Positions 29,219-38,301 are shown, counted from the stretch's first letter. The stretch: 42,037 nt of DNA from an uncultured Prevotella sp. (GCF_937863835.1 NZ_CALMHT010000050.1:1-42037), one strand, 5' to 3'. The notes: generated by a model from the letters alone, not told the origin. Numbers and translations: made by a program.

Positions 29219-30001
29219 TCATTTAATGAAGTTTTCTTTATCGTTTACGCTATATGTAGACAGTACACTACCGTCTTTCCAACCGCCGAAGGTGTTTTTG
29301 ATATCCATACCCATTTTCTTGGTGAGTATGCCGATAGGCAATTCCAATGGACAGGCAGCGGCACATTCGCCGCAACCTACGCATCTTCCGGACATGTGCA
29401 TGATACGGTTAATCTGCCATTCCATATTACTTAGCGGTGCAGCCCATGGCTCTATCCATTGTGGACAGTTGACCTCGGTGATGCAGCGGTTACAGTAGCA
29501 TAGTGGACAAGCTGCACGACAGGCATAGCAGCGTATACATTTTGACAGTTCGCTCTTCCAGTATTCCCAGCGTTCCTCTCTGCTCATCTTGTCTATCTTT
29601 TCGATTGCTGCAAGTACCTTTTCGTTGGGCGCAGGTTCGTGGGTGTCCACATACTGCTGCATCTCGTCGATACTGCCGAATGTTACCACCTCATCTCCGT
29701 CGACGGTCATCAATACGAGATTTTCAAGGTTAATCTGATTTTCAAGGTTCAGTTGAATAACAGTCTTGATGACGAAATAGTTGCCTACGACCCCGATTTT
29801 ATCTTCACCTATGATTTCTTTTTTCGTGAGATAGACACCCAGGTTGTTTTTGCATTCATCATTGAATATCAGTCGTTCACACTCCTCCGGTGTATGACAG
29901 AATGCTGGACGTGGATGTTCGGTACCCTGTTCATAACCTATAATCATTTTGACTGTACCCTCGGATAGGAGGGCGGCAGTCTTTTCAGTTAGTTTACTCA
30001 T
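29219..30001 (-). CDS. flxC: FlxC-like 4Fe-4S ferredoxin subunit
   Basis: This 260-residue cytosolic iron-sulfur protein has an N-terminal region (about 1-130) without cysteine clusters, apart from C35, C41 and C50. Two ferredoxin motifs follow: C155-C158-C161-C165, then PLCYCNRC, and C207-C210-C213-C217. The arrangement is that of F420-hydrogenase beta-like or FlxC electron-transfer subunits. It overlaps flxD by 8 bp, an indication of translational coupling. Its specific partner contacts are inferred from operon position only. Confidence 0.78.
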   Translation of the reverse strand: MSKLTEKTAALLSEGTVKMIIGYEQGTEHPRPAFCHTPEECERLIFNDECKNNLGVYLTKKEIIGEDKIGVVGNYFVIKTVIQLNLENQINLENLVLMTVDGDEVVTFGSIDEMQQYVDTHEPAPNEKVLAAIEKIDKMSREERWEYWKSELSKCIRCYACRAACPLCYCNRCITEVNCPQWIEPWAAPLSNMEWQINRIMHMSGRCVGCGECAAACPLELPIGILTKKMGMDIKNTFGGWKDGSVLSTYSVNDKENFIK

Positions 30002-30464
30002 GACTTATTTCCTCCTTCTCCAAGAAACTGGCAGCTTTTTTATATTCAGTATAAGGTCCCATTTCACGTATCTTGCTTACTGTGTCGTTGACCACATCGG
30101 CCCATTTTGCACCTTCAGCGGCAGAAACCCATGACCAACGTATTCTTTCGATGTCGATACCCATGAAGTCGAGCATGTCTCTGAATACCATCCAGCGCCG
30201 GCGTGCGTGGAAGTTTCCACTTGTGTAGTGGCAGTCGTTGGGGTGGCATCCCGATATGATGATACCGTCTGCACCGCCGGCGAACGCCTTGAGCAGCAAC
30301 ATAAAGTCGATACGTCCGGTACATGGAAATCTTACGATTTCCACATTGGTGGCGTATTTGATACGGCTTGTACCTGTCAAGTCGGCGCCCGCATAAGTAC
30401 ACCAGTTGCATACGAATGCTACGATGCGCGGCTCGAATGTATTATTGTTATTATTTTCTTCCAT
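29994..30464 (-). CDS. flxD: FlxD/MvhD-like [2Fe-2S] subunit
   Basis: This 156-residue protein belongs to the MvhD family of small [2Fe-2S] adaptors that dock on HdrA. The N-terminus is RIVAFVCNWCTYAGADL (C19, C22), followed by RFPCTGRID (C48) and GCHPNDCHY (C73, C78), matching the family's ligand pattern. A run of five asparagines precedes the domain. In methanogens MvhD carries electrons from hydrogenase to HdrA; in FlxD it carries them from NADH via FlxABC. No hydrogenase gene is nearby, which favours the Flx role. Confidence 0.88.
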   Translation of the reverse strand: MEENNNNNTFEPRIVAFVCNWCTYAGADLTGTSRIKYATNVEIVRFPCTGRIDFMLLLKAFAGGADGIIISGCHPNDCHYTSGNFHARRRWMVFRDMLDFMGIDIERIRWSWVSAAEGAKWADVVNDTVSKIREMGPYTEYKKAASFLEKEEISHE

Positions 30465-30477
30465 GATAGTGATAGCT

Positions 30478-32481
30478 TTATTTGTTCAACAGGGCTGTTA
30501 CCTCCGCGTACATTTCCTCATTGGTATAACCTTGTATATCTATTGATTTGGAGCGGCAGAACGATACGCATGTACCGCATCCCTGACAGAGTCCCGGATT
30601 AATTTTTGCCACGGTCTTGATAACTTTTCCTGTACGGCGGTCTTTGATTTCCTCGCGCTCAATGGCGTTGTAAGGACAGATAGTCTGACACATGAAACAG
30701 CCTACGCAGGTACTGAACATCGGAGGGGCACAGCGGTTGACGACAGCTACCAGCGGTTCGCGTACCAATGTGGGTTGCGACAACAGGGCAACGGCCTTGA
30801 CGGCTGCACCTGATGCGGAAGCTACTGTCTCAGGGATATCCTTAGGAGCCTGACAGGCACCGGCAAGGAATATACCGGCTGTGTTGGTCTCCACCGGTTT
30901 CAGTTTGGGGTGAGCTTCAGCGAAGAAATGATAAGGGTCGTAGGAAATATGCATCTTCTGTGCCAGTTCTTCAGCACCCTTATTGGCTACACCAGCTGTG
31001 GCGAGTACCACCATGTCGGCCTCTATCTCAACAGGTTTTGCGCCAAGTAACGTGTCCACACCTTTTACAATCAGTTTGCCGTTCTTCTCATACACGCGGG
31101 CCACACGTCCTCTTACATAGTTGACATGATCTTCTTCTACAGCACGGCGCACAAACTCTTCATAGTTCTTACCGCCCGCGCGTACATCCATATAGAATAC
31201 GGTCGACTCGCCGTCGTGTACTTTATGTTGATACAGCATGGCATGTTTGGCGGTGTACATACAACATATCTTTGAGCAGTAAGGGATACCTTTGGCCGGG
31301 TCGCGTGAACCGCAACAGGCGATGAAGACAATTTTCTTCGGTATCTGACCGTCAGACGGACGGCGTATCTCGCCCAGTGTAGGACCGGATGCGGAAGCAA
31401 GACGTTCGAACTGTAGTCCGGTGATGACATCCTTATATTTTCCATAACCGTATTCAGGGAAGAAATCGGTCTTGAGTACGTTAAAACCGGTAGTAACCAC
31501 TACGGCGCCGATATCTTCGGTAATAAACTCATCCGGTTTGTCATATTCTATGGCACCGGTAGGACAGAACTTCTGACATACTTTGCATTTACCTTTCTGA
31601 TAGTAATTGCAGTGTTCCTTGTCGATAGCCGGTTTGTTAGGTACGGCTTGGGGGAACGGAGTGAAAATGGCGGTACGTGTACCCAGTCCTTCGTTAAACT
31701 CGCTAGGTATTTTTTTCTGCGGACATTTCGTTGTACAAAGTCCGCAACCGGTACATTTGCTATAGTCTACACTCTTCGCCTTCAGACGGATTGTCGCCTT
31801 GAAGTTGCCGATAAATCCTTCTAACTTTTCCAGTTCAGCATACGTATACAGTGTGATGTTCGGATGCTGTGCCACCTCCACCATACGTGGAGTGAGGATA
31901 CATTGTGAACAGTCGAGGGTAGGGAATGTCTCAGACAATTGAGACATGTGCCCGCCGATAGACGGACCTTTCTCAATCAGAATCACCTTCTGACCACAGT
32001 TGGCGATATCCAGACTCGCCTGTATACCGGCGATACCTCCGCCGATGACCAGGGCCTTCTTGGTGATGGGCACCTCTATCGCATTCAGCGGTTTGTTGCG
32101 GCGCACTTTTTCCACTACACCTTTTACGATGTCAATCGCTTTCAGTGTGGTTGCCTCCGTCTTCTCATGTACCCATGATACATGTTCGCGCAGATTGGCA
32201 ATCTCACAGAGATAAGGGTTCAGTCCCGCCTCACTGCAGGCGCGACGGAAAGTAGGTTCGTGCATACGCGGCGAACAAGACCCCACGACCACTCCGTCAA
32301 GATGATGCTCACGGATGGCATTCTTGATGAGCGACTGTCCCGGGTCGGAACACATATATTTATAGTCGGTAGCAAACTCCACACCTTCCATTTCGGAAGC
32401 CGCCTTCGCTACACGTTCACAATCCACTGTGGCACTGATATTCTCGCCGCAATGACAAATGAAAACTCCTATTCTTGACAT
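30478..32481 (-). CDS. hdrA: Heterodisulfide reductase subunit A, bifurcating flavoprotein
   Basis: This 667-residue protein is the flavin-based electron-bifurcating centre of Hdr complexes. The N-terminal domain has CHCGENI and SCSPRMHEPTFRRAC-type sequence. The FAD Rossmann motif VIGGGIAGIQASLDIA is near 145-160. Ferredoxin-type ligands are C243/C246/C249/C253 and C291/C299/C302/C306. The region ACCGSRDPAKGIPYCSKICC (389-408) matches the cysteine-rich site of methanogen HdrA. Two C-terminal clusters are C592/C595/C598/C602 and C632/C635/C638/C642. The length and full cluster set agree with canonical HdrA, so nothing needed for bifurcation appears lost. It sits between hdrB and flxD, 12-13 bp from each. 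Confidence 0.94.
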   Translation of the reverse strand: MSRIGVFICHCGENISATVDCERVAKAASEMEGVEFATDYKYMCSDPGQSLIKNAIREHHLDGVVVGSCSPRMHEPTFRRACSEAGLNPYLCEIANLREHVSWVHEKTEATTLKAIDIVKGVVEKVRRNKPLNAIEVPITKKALVIGGGIAGIQASLDIANCGQKVILIEKGPSIGGHMSQLSETFPTLDCSQCILTPRMVEVAQHPNITLYTYAELEKLEGFIGNFKATIRLKAKSVDYSKCTGCGLCTTKCPQKKIPSEFNEGLGTRTAIFTPFPQAVPNKPAIDKEHCNYYQKGKCKVCQKFCPTGAIEYDKPDEFITEDIGAVVVTTGFNVLKTDFFPEYGYGKYKDVITGLQFERLASASGPTLGEIRRPSDGQIPKKIVFIACCGSRDPAKGIPYCSKICCMYTAKHAMLYQHKVHDGESTVFYMDVRAGGKNYEEFVRRAVEEDHVNYVRGRVARVYEKNGKLIVKGVDTLLGAKPVEIEADMVVLATAGVANKGAEELAQKMHISYDPYHFFAEAHPKLKPVETNTAGIFLAGACQAPKDIPETVASASGAAVKAVALLSQPTLVREPLVAVVNRCAPPMFSTCVGCFMCQTICPYNAIEREEIKDRRTGKVIKTVAKINPGLCQGCGTCVSFCRSKSIDIQGYTNEEMYAEVTALLNK

Positions 32482-32493
32482 GATATTATTCTT

Positions 32494-33339
32494 TTATAGG
32501 GTATTGACTTTAACGAAATGACGTTGTAGTCCCAGTTGCTCAGGGGCTATACCGACAGCCAATCCGATAGCTTGTGTGATATATATAACCGGTGTAGGGA
32601 TATTCTTGCCCACATAGTCGTCTATCTGTGGACGGCGCATATCCAGATTGGAATGGCACATCGGACAGGCTACGATGATAGCTTCCGCACCACGGTCGGC
32701 TGCATCTTTTACAATATTACCGGACAGTTTGGCAACAAGGTCGGTACGCGCAATCGACAGACTTGCACCGCAACATTCTGTCTTGAATCCCCAGTCCAAA
32801 GATGTAGCACCGATAAGTTGCATCAGTTCATCCAGAGACGTCGGATCCTCCACACGGTCGAAACCGATAATCTTGTGAGGACGGACCAGTAGGCAACCGT
32901 AATAGCAGGCTACCTGATGTTCAAACTTGTGAGATACCTTTTCTGCAAGTTTATCTTTGATATACTTTTCAATAAACTGTACCACGTTGAGTATCTTTAC
33001 ACTGTTGTTGAATGTCATCTTGATGCTCTGCTCCACCGATTTTTTCAGTTGGTCGTCTTTTTCTATCTCATATTGAGCTACAGCCAGACGGTTGAAACAA
33101 GCCGCACAGGGCACAACGATTTCTTCAAAGCCCTGCTTTTCGGCAAGAGCCAGAATCCTGGCAGGAAGGGCAAGTGACAAGTCTTTGTTTACTGCATGTG
33201 CAGCGGATGCACCGCAACAATTCCAATCGTCAATATCAACCAGCTCGATACCAAACACCGGAGCCAAAGCCTTGACCGATTCATTGTATTCCCTAGCCGT
33301 TCCGTTGAGGGAACAACCAGGATAAAAACCTAATTTCAT
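32494..33339 (-). CDS. hdrB: Heterodisulfide reductase subunit B
   Basis: This 281-residue subunit carries two CCG domains, which in methanogen HdrB bind the noncubane [4Fe-4S] clusters that split the CoM-S-S-CoB disulfide. The first CCG set is C9, C41-C42, C78, C81. The second is C145/C149, C189-C190, C225, C228 (ECCGASLSIARTD and CPMCHSNLD). Both are complete. A methanogen disulfide is not expected in Bacteroidota, so the natural substrate is unknown; candidates are a small-molecule thiol or a protein disulfide. It lies 9 bp from hdrC and 12 bp from hdrA. Confidence 0.92.
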   Translation of the reverse strand: MKLGFYPGCSLNGTAREYNESVKALAPVFGIELVDIDDWNCCGASAAHAVNKDLSLALPARILALAEKQGFEEIVVPCAACFNRLAVAQYEIEKDDQLKKSVEQSIKMTFNNSVKILNVVQFIEKYIKDKLAEKVSHKFEHQVACYYGCLLVRPHKIIGFDRVEDPTSLDELMQLIGATSLDWGFKTECCGASLSIARTDLVAKLSGNIVKDAADRGAEAIIVACPMCHSNLDMRRPQIDDYVGKNIPTPVIYITQAIGLAVGIAPEQLGLQRHFVKVNTL

Positions 33340-33348
33340 AGTCGTTTT

Positions 33349-33897
33349 CTATTTGTTGTTAGTAGACTTGAAGATATTTCTGATGCTCTTCTTGTCCTTA
33401 ATAGATTCAGGGATAAACTTCAGTTTACCTTTTGCCAGCATTGACGGCACAAGTTTTACATCCTGCCACAGGCGGAATGTACGAAGTTTAAAACCGATAG
33501 TCATAAAGACTTCACTCAGACGTCCTGATACTTTTACAGCATCCAGAAATGATTGGTAAAAAGAAAGAATGGGTTTAGCTGTGGGCGAAACACATTTGTT
33601 CTTGACAGATTCGGCACGCAGATAATCCATAACCTTAGGAATATCTACCTCCTTTGGGCATCTTCCGATGCAGTTTTCGCAATTCTGACATAGCCATATC
33701 GCGTTAGAAGAGATTATCTTCCGATAATTCCCTTCATCATCAGTCTGCAGCATACGCATAATCATAGACGACGGATAATCCATATCGTCGGCGAGTACAC
33801 AACCTGCTGTACATTTGCCGCATTGATAACACATATCAATATCGACTCCAGTAGCTGCCTTGATACGGGTAGCAATTTGATGATTAGTAGTTGTCAT
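33349..33897 (-). CDS. hdrC: Heterodisulfide reductase subunit C
   Basis: This 182-residue iron-sulfur subunit relays electrons from HdrA to HdrB. Two [4Fe-4S] motifs are visible: C23-C26-C29-C33 (CYQCGKCTAGC) and C70-C73-C76-C80 (CQNCENCIGRCP), followed by the conserved KEVDIPKVMDYLR helix. There is no membrane helix, so the complex is soluble. It is the first gene of the seven-gene operon and is preceded by a leader of about 100 nt with a hairpin. Confidence 0.92.
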   Translation of the reverse strand: MTTTNHQIATRIKAATGVDIDMCYQCGKCTAGCVLADDMDYPSSMIMRMLQTDDEGNYRKIISSNAIWLCQNCENCIGRCPKEVDIPKVMDYLRAESVKNKCVSPTAKPILSFYQSFLDAVKVSGRLSEVFMTIGFKLRTFRLWQDVKLVPSMLAKGKLKFIPESIKDKKSIRNIFKSTNNK

Positions 33898-33937
33898 TAG
33901 TTCGTATATATATAATTTAATTTAAGATCCTTAGGTA

Positions 33938-33955
33938 CCCTTATTCTTATAAGGG
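33938..33955 (-). promoter_or_regulatory. Hairpin in the hdrC leader
   Basis: CCCTTAT (33938-33944) and ATAAGGG (33949-33955) form a perfect 7-bp stem with a 4-nt loop, about 40 bp upstream of hdrC within the predicted leader. It is not followed by a T run in the direction of transcription. It could be an RNA stability element, or a protein-binding operator at the DNA level. Confidence 0.4.
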
Positions 33956-33995
33956 CTGTTTCTTGTTTTTTTGATGTAGTTTGTTGTTCGTGCTG

Positions 33996-34026
33996 CAAAG
34001 ATACTTATTATTTTTTTACTTGCAAG
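33996..34026 (-). promoter_or_regulatory. Promoter of the hdr-flx operon
   Basis: On the minus strand CTTG (34023-34026) and TATCTTTG (33996-34003) lie 19 bp apart, a good consensus match. It predicts a leader of roughly 90-100 nt upstream of hdrC. Confidence 0.65.
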
Positions 34027-34183
34027 AAAAAACACGATTATTTTTTGTTAACGCACACAATACTGATAAATCAGAAGAAAATTATCATTAATATCAGTCT
34101 TTTTCAGAGATTTATACGACTATATCACATAAATCATCTATGCGATAATAATATTTTTTTTATTCATTCTCGATATTTCTTCA

Positions 34184-34191
34184 TATCTTTG
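34184..34191 (+). promoter_or_regulatory. -7 element of the CotH-kinase gene
   Basis: TATCTTTG followed by C matches TAnnTTTG, 28 bp upstream of the ATG at 34220. No TTTG is found at the normal -33 distance. Confidence 0.6.
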
Positions 34192-34219
34192 CATTCTGAA
34201 TAATCTTTTTAGTCGAAAT

Positions 34220-36676
34220 ATGAAAAAACGTCTTGTCGCATTATCCCTGATTTTATTTTGTTGTGCTGCTGTAACCAGAGCGCAACTGGTTATTAATGAG
34301 ATGATGCAGTCTAATGTGGATTGTACCATGGACGATGCCAATGATTTTCCTGACTCGTGGGTTGAACTCTACAATACGGGTGCAAGTGCGGTGGACCTGT
34401 CATTATATAAAATAGGTGTAACTGAAAAAGCGGATGAAGCATGGCCATTGCCGAGTAAAACGATCGGAGCCCATGGATACGTCATGGTATATTGTGATAA
34501 AAACGCTCTAGATATGCATACGGACTTCCGTCTTGAATCAGGGAAAGGCGCTGCTGTCTATTTATTTTGTAGCGGTACGCAGACGGATGCAGTGAAGGAT
34601 ATGAAGAAACAACCGGCTCCCAATATTGCTTACGGTCGACTGACCGATGGTGCTTCTACTTGGGGATACCAGTATCAGTCTACTCCAGGTGCCGCCAATT
34701 GCGGGAAAGTTTGTACTGAAATACTGGGTGAACCGGTGTTTAGTGAAAAGGGACACGTGTTGACGGGTTCCGGTACGATCAATCTGACTATCACAATGCC
34801 CGAAGGGACACCTGCAGGTACGCAGATAAGACTTACTTATGACGGATCGGAACCGACGGTAAATAGTCTTCTGTATACAGCGCCAATCACTATGAATGCG
34901 ACACGAATCGTACGCGCCAAACCGTTCTGCGATGGTTATCTTTCTCCAAGAAGTGTAACGCAATCTTATATTTATTTCCCCAGGAAGCTGACACTCCCTG
35001 TGATTTCTATCGTTACGAATAAAGATTATTTCTATGATAACAAGATAGGCATATATGTGGACGGCACATATAACAGTGAAACGAAAAATTATGTTTACGA
35101 CTGGCGCAGACCTGTCAATATAGAATTGTTTGATACGATAAACGTAGCCAGTTCGATTGATCAATTATGTGAGACCCGCATTACAGGAGGTGCAAGCAGG
35201 GGATGTATGTTAAAATCACTTGGTATATATGCCAACAAACGATTCGGGACAAAACGGTTGAAGTATGAATTCTTCCCCGACCAGCGTCCGGGACATACTG
35301 ATTATAAGTCGGTCATGCTGCGTAATGCAGGTAATGATTTCGATTATCTGTATATGCGCGATGCGGTTATTCAACGTACGATGGCACAACATACCGATCT
35401 GGACTGGCAGGCATGGCGTCCGGCTATCATATATATAAATGGTACCTACAAGGGTATCCTGAATATCCGAGAACGTAGTAATGAGGATAATATTTATACC
35501 AATTATGACGGACTGGAAGATATAGACATGATAGAAAACTGGTCTGAACTGAAGGTCGGTGATGATAGTAATTTTAAACATTTCAAAGCTTTCTATCATG
35601 AGCAAGGTCATACCATGGCCGAATATGAAAAGTGGATGGACTGCTATGAGTATATCAATCTGATGGCGATGAATCTATATTATAACAATCAGGATTTTCC
35701 CGGTAATAATTTTGTGATGTGGAGACCACGTACAACTGATGGAAAATGGAGGTTTGTTGCAAAAGATACTGATTTTGGGTTGGGGTTGTATGGTTCGACA
35801 GCAAATTATAAGACTATAGAATGGATTTTTAATCCTAATTATGATTCCAATCGTACATGGGCTAATTCTTATGAGCAGACTCTTTTGTTTCGCCGACTGA
35901 TGGAAGATAATGATTTCAAACGTGAGTTTATCGACCGTACAGCCATATATATGGGCGATTTTCTTAATTCCGCCGGAACACGTGAAATATGGGATCCTAT
36001 GTATGAGAAAATAAGAACAGAATATCCCTATCATAGAGCCCTTGTTAATCAGTGGTGGCCTAATTATGGTGAAGAACTCGCTAATGCCCGGAATTGGTTA
36101 TTGTCACGTACAGCCAACTTTTATCAGCAGTTGGCAACCTATTATTCATTGGGCACGCCTACTGCCATGATGATCAACCAATCGCTTACCTCTGATGATC
36201 TGAATAAAGTGAAGATCAGTATCAATGGTGTAAATCTGACTAAAGGAACTTATAATGGAAAGTTTTTTGCCAATCGCAGTGTCACATTGATGGGTACTCC
36301 TGTGGATGGGAAGGAAGTCACGGGATGGAACATTACTCAAGTCTCGACTTCCGGTGTGACAAATAACAAAGTAGATGGAAGTATATATCAGTTTACCATG
36401 CCTACATGCTCATCTCTTACGATCAATGCCATATTAGGTAACACCAATGGTATTAATCAGATATCAAATCGTTCATTTACCTGGAATGTAGAAAATGGAA
36501 CACTTAGATTGTATGGGATTCAGACTGGCACAAAAGTATCCCTCTACGATATGCGGGGCATATTGTGCAGTCAAGTTACAGCCAATGGCGTTGATATCAG
36601 TATACAGTTAAGCGATAAACTCTATATACTGAAAGTCGGTAAGGATGCTATAAAGATAGTAAACAGCAACGAATGA
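34220..36676 (+). CDS. Secreted CotH-kinase/lamin-tail protein with T9SS signal
   Basis: This 818-residue multidomain exported protein has a signal peptide (1-21, ending TRA). A lamin-tail domain (about 22-125: LVINEMMQSNV...WVELYNTG) and a chitobiase/FN3-like beta domain (about 175-255: RLTYDGSEPTVNS) follow. The CotH kinase-like domain (about 260-600) has NIRERSNEDNIYTNYDG and RFVAKDTDFGLG, whose Asp residues match the family's metal-binding site. An InlB-repeat-like beta domain spans about 680-745. The last 60 residues (KVSLYDMRGILCSQ...KLYILKVGK) look like a type A T9SS sorting domain, so the protein should exit through SprA. CotH proteins phosphorylate proteins in Bacillus spore coats; the role in Bacteroidota is unknown. 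Confidence 0.85.
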   Translation: MKKRLVALSLILFCCAAVTRAQLVINEMMQSNVDCTMDDANDFPDSWVELYNTGASAVDLSLYKIGVTEKADEAWPLPSKTIGAHGYVMVYCDKNALDMHTDFRLESGKGAAVYLFCSGTQTDAVKDMKKQPAPNIAYGRLTDGASTWGYQYQSTPGAANCGKVCTEILGEPVFSEKGHVLTGSGTINLTITMPEGTPAGTQIRLTYDGSEPTVNSLLYTAPITMNATRIVRAKPFCDGYLSPRSVTQSYIYFPRKLTLPVISIVTNKDYFYDNKIGIYVDGTYNSETKNYVYDWRRPVNIELFDTINVASSIDQLCETRITGGASRGCMLKSLGIYANKRFGTKRLKYEFFPDQRPGHTDYKSVMLRNAGNDFDYLYMRDAVIQRTMAQHTDLDWQAWRPAIIYINGTYKGILNIRERSNEDNIYTNYDGLEDIDMIENWSELKVGDDSNFKHFKAFYHEQGHTMAEYEKWMDCYEYINLMAMNLYYNNQDFPGNNFVMWRPRTTDGKWRFVAKDTDFGLGLYGSTANYKTIEWIFNPNYDSNRTWANSYEQTLLFRRLMEDNDFKREFIDRTAIYMGDFLNSAGTREIWDPMYEKIRTEYPYHRALVNQWWPNYGEELANARNWLLSRTANFYQQLATYYSLGTPTAMMINQSLTSDDLNKVKISINGVNLTKGTYNGKFFANRSVTLMGTPVDGKEVTGWNITQVSTSGVTNNKVDGSIYQFTMPTCSSLTINAILGNTNGINQISNRSFTWNVENGTLRLYGIQTGTKVSLYDMRGILCSQVTANGVDISIQLSDKLYILKVGKDAIKIVNSNE

Positions 36677-36680
36677 TGAC

Positions 36681-38273
36681 TTATTTCTTTTTATCGTAAG
36701 CATGAACAGGATAGTCAATCGTAAAATGCAGTCCTCTGCATTCTTTACGTTCGATAGCCTGACGGGTAATCAGATAACCTACGTTAATCATATTTCGCAG
36801 TTCGCAGATATCCTTGCTGGCCTTGACACGTTTGAAGAGCGCTTCTGTTTCTTCGTATAGCAGATCAAGACGGTCCCATGCACGTTTCAGACGCAAGTCG
36901 CTGCGCACGATACCTACATAGTTGCTCATAATCTGTCCCACCTCTTTCACGCTCTGAGTGATCAGAACCTTTTCCTCGTTGGTCAGAGTACCCTCGTCAT
37001 TCCATTCAGGCACCTTCGTGTTATATGTATAATCGTCTACGTGTTTCATAGAATGTTTGGCAGCAGCGTCAGCATACACCACAGCCTCTATCAGTGAGTT
37101 GGATGCAAGGCGGTTTCCGCCGTGCAGACCGGTGCATGAACATTCGCCGACAGCATATAGTCGTTTGATACTCGATTCTCCGTTGAGGTCAACCTGTATA
37201 CCACCGCACATATAATGGGCGGCAGGACGAACAGGTATATATTCTTTCGTGATGTCGATACCGATCATCAGGCATTTATGATATATGTTAGGGAAGTGAT
37301 GCTTCGTCTCATCAGCATCCTTATGAGTGACATCCAGACAAACGTGGTCCAGACCGTGTATTTTCATCTCTTTATCGATAGCTCGGGCTACGATATCACG
37401 GGGAGCAAGTGACAGACGTTTGTCATATTTCTCCATAAACGATTCACCCGTAGGCAGTCGCAATATACCTCCGTATCCACGCATAGCTTCAGTGATAAGA
37501 AAAGCAGGATGAGTCTCTCCCGGATGAAACAGTGCGGTAGGGTGGAACTGTACAAATTCCATATCATGCACAGTACCTTTGGCACGATATACCATTGCTT
37601 CGCCGTCGCCAGTAGCGATGATAGGGTTCGTGGTGGTCTGATAGACAGCACCACAGCCACCTGTACACATCAAGGTAACTTTACTGAGGTAAGTGTCAAC
37701 CTTCTGCGTATCCGGATTAAGGACGTAAGCGCCGAAACACTCTATATCAGGAGTACGCCGAGTAACCTCCACACCAAGATGATGCTGGGTGATAATTTCA
37801 ACAGCGAAATGTTTCTCCTTCACTTCTATATCAGGACAGTCGCGCACAGCCTGCATCAGTCCGCGCTGTATTTCAGCGCCTGTATCGTCGGCATGATGTA
37901 ATATACGGAATTCGGAATGTCCACCTTCACGGTGAAGGTCAAACTTTCCATTATCCTTTTTGTCGAAGTTGACACCCCAGTTGACCAGTTCTCGAATCTG
38001 TGCGGGAGCATTTCTTACCACCTGTTCCACAGCTTTTCGGTCACTGATGAAGTCGCCCGCAATCATAGTGTCTTCGATGTGTTTGTCGAAATTGTCGACT
38101 TCCAGATTTGTAACAGAAGCCACACCACCCTGTGCAAAAGAAGTATTCGCTTCGTCCAGTGAAGTTTTACAAATCATACACACCTTACCTTTATGCGCTC
38201 TAGCTATCTTAAGGGCGTAACTCATACCGGCAACACCTGCACCGATAATCAAAAAGTCATACTTGAATACCAT
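36681..38273 (-). CDS. nadB: L-aspartate oxidase
   Basis: This 530-residue FAD enzyme makes iminoaspartate from L-aspartate for de novo NAD synthesis; fumarate would be the likely electron acceptor under anaerobic conditions. The FAD motif is LIIGAGVAGMSYALKIA, and the segment NTSFAQGGVAS follows as in NadB and fumarate reductases. The HPTALFHPGE and RPAAHYMCGGIQVDLNGESS blocks carry active-site residues. The C-terminal domain (LRNMINVGYLITRQAIERKECRG) is intact. NadA and NadC are not adjacent. The 3' end is only 4 bp from the convergent CotH gene. Confidence 0.95.
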   Translation of the reverse strand: MVFKYDFLIIGAGVAGMSYALKIARAHKGKVCMICKTSLDEANTSFAQGGVASVTNLEVDNFDKHIEDTMIAGDFISDRKAVEQVVRNAPAQIRELVNWGVNFDKKDNGKFDLHREGGHSEFRILHHADDTGAEIQRGLMQAVRDCPDIEVKEKHFAVEIITQHHLGVEVTRRTPDIECFGAYVLNPDTQKVDTYLSKVTLMCTGGCGAVYQTTTNPIIATGDGEAMVYRAKGTVHDMEFVQFHPTALFHPGETHPAFLITEAMRGYGGILRLPTGESFMEKYDKRLSLAPRDIVARAIDKEMKIHGLDHVCLDVTHKDADETKHHFPNIYHKCLMIGIDITKEYIPVRPAAHYMCGGIQVDLNGESSIKRLYAVGECSCTGLHGGNRLASNSLIEAVVYADAAAKHSMKHVDDYTYNTKVPEWNDEGTLTNEEKVLITQSVKEVGQIMSNYVGIVRSDLRLKRAWDRLDLLYEETEALFKRVKASKDICELRNMINVGYLITRQAIERKECRGLHFTIDYPVHAYDKKK

Positions 38274-38293
38274 ATATATTGAAATTTCGGTTG

Positions 38294-38301
38294 CAAAAGT
38301 A
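38294..38301 (-). promoter_or_regulatory. -7 element of nadB
   Basis: The minus strand reads TACTTTTG, matching TAnnTTTG, 20 bp upstream of the nadB start codon. No -33 element is evident. Confidence 0.5.

Larger units (their letters stand above)
33898..34219. other. Divergent intergenic region between hdrC and the CotH gene
   Basis: This 322-bp AT-rich region holds no open reading frame that I can support. It contains the hdr leader hairpin, the leftward hdr promoter and the rightward CotH-gene -7 element. Between 34030 and 34140 I see only AT-rich sequence without clear repeats. Confidence 0.7.

Noticed and set aside
29994..33897. Methanogen-type hydrogenase-linked Mvh-Hdr complex
   Set aside because: The MvhD-like subunit is present, but no MvhA/MvhG hydrogenase genes accompany it; an NAD(P)H-oxidising subunit takes their place.
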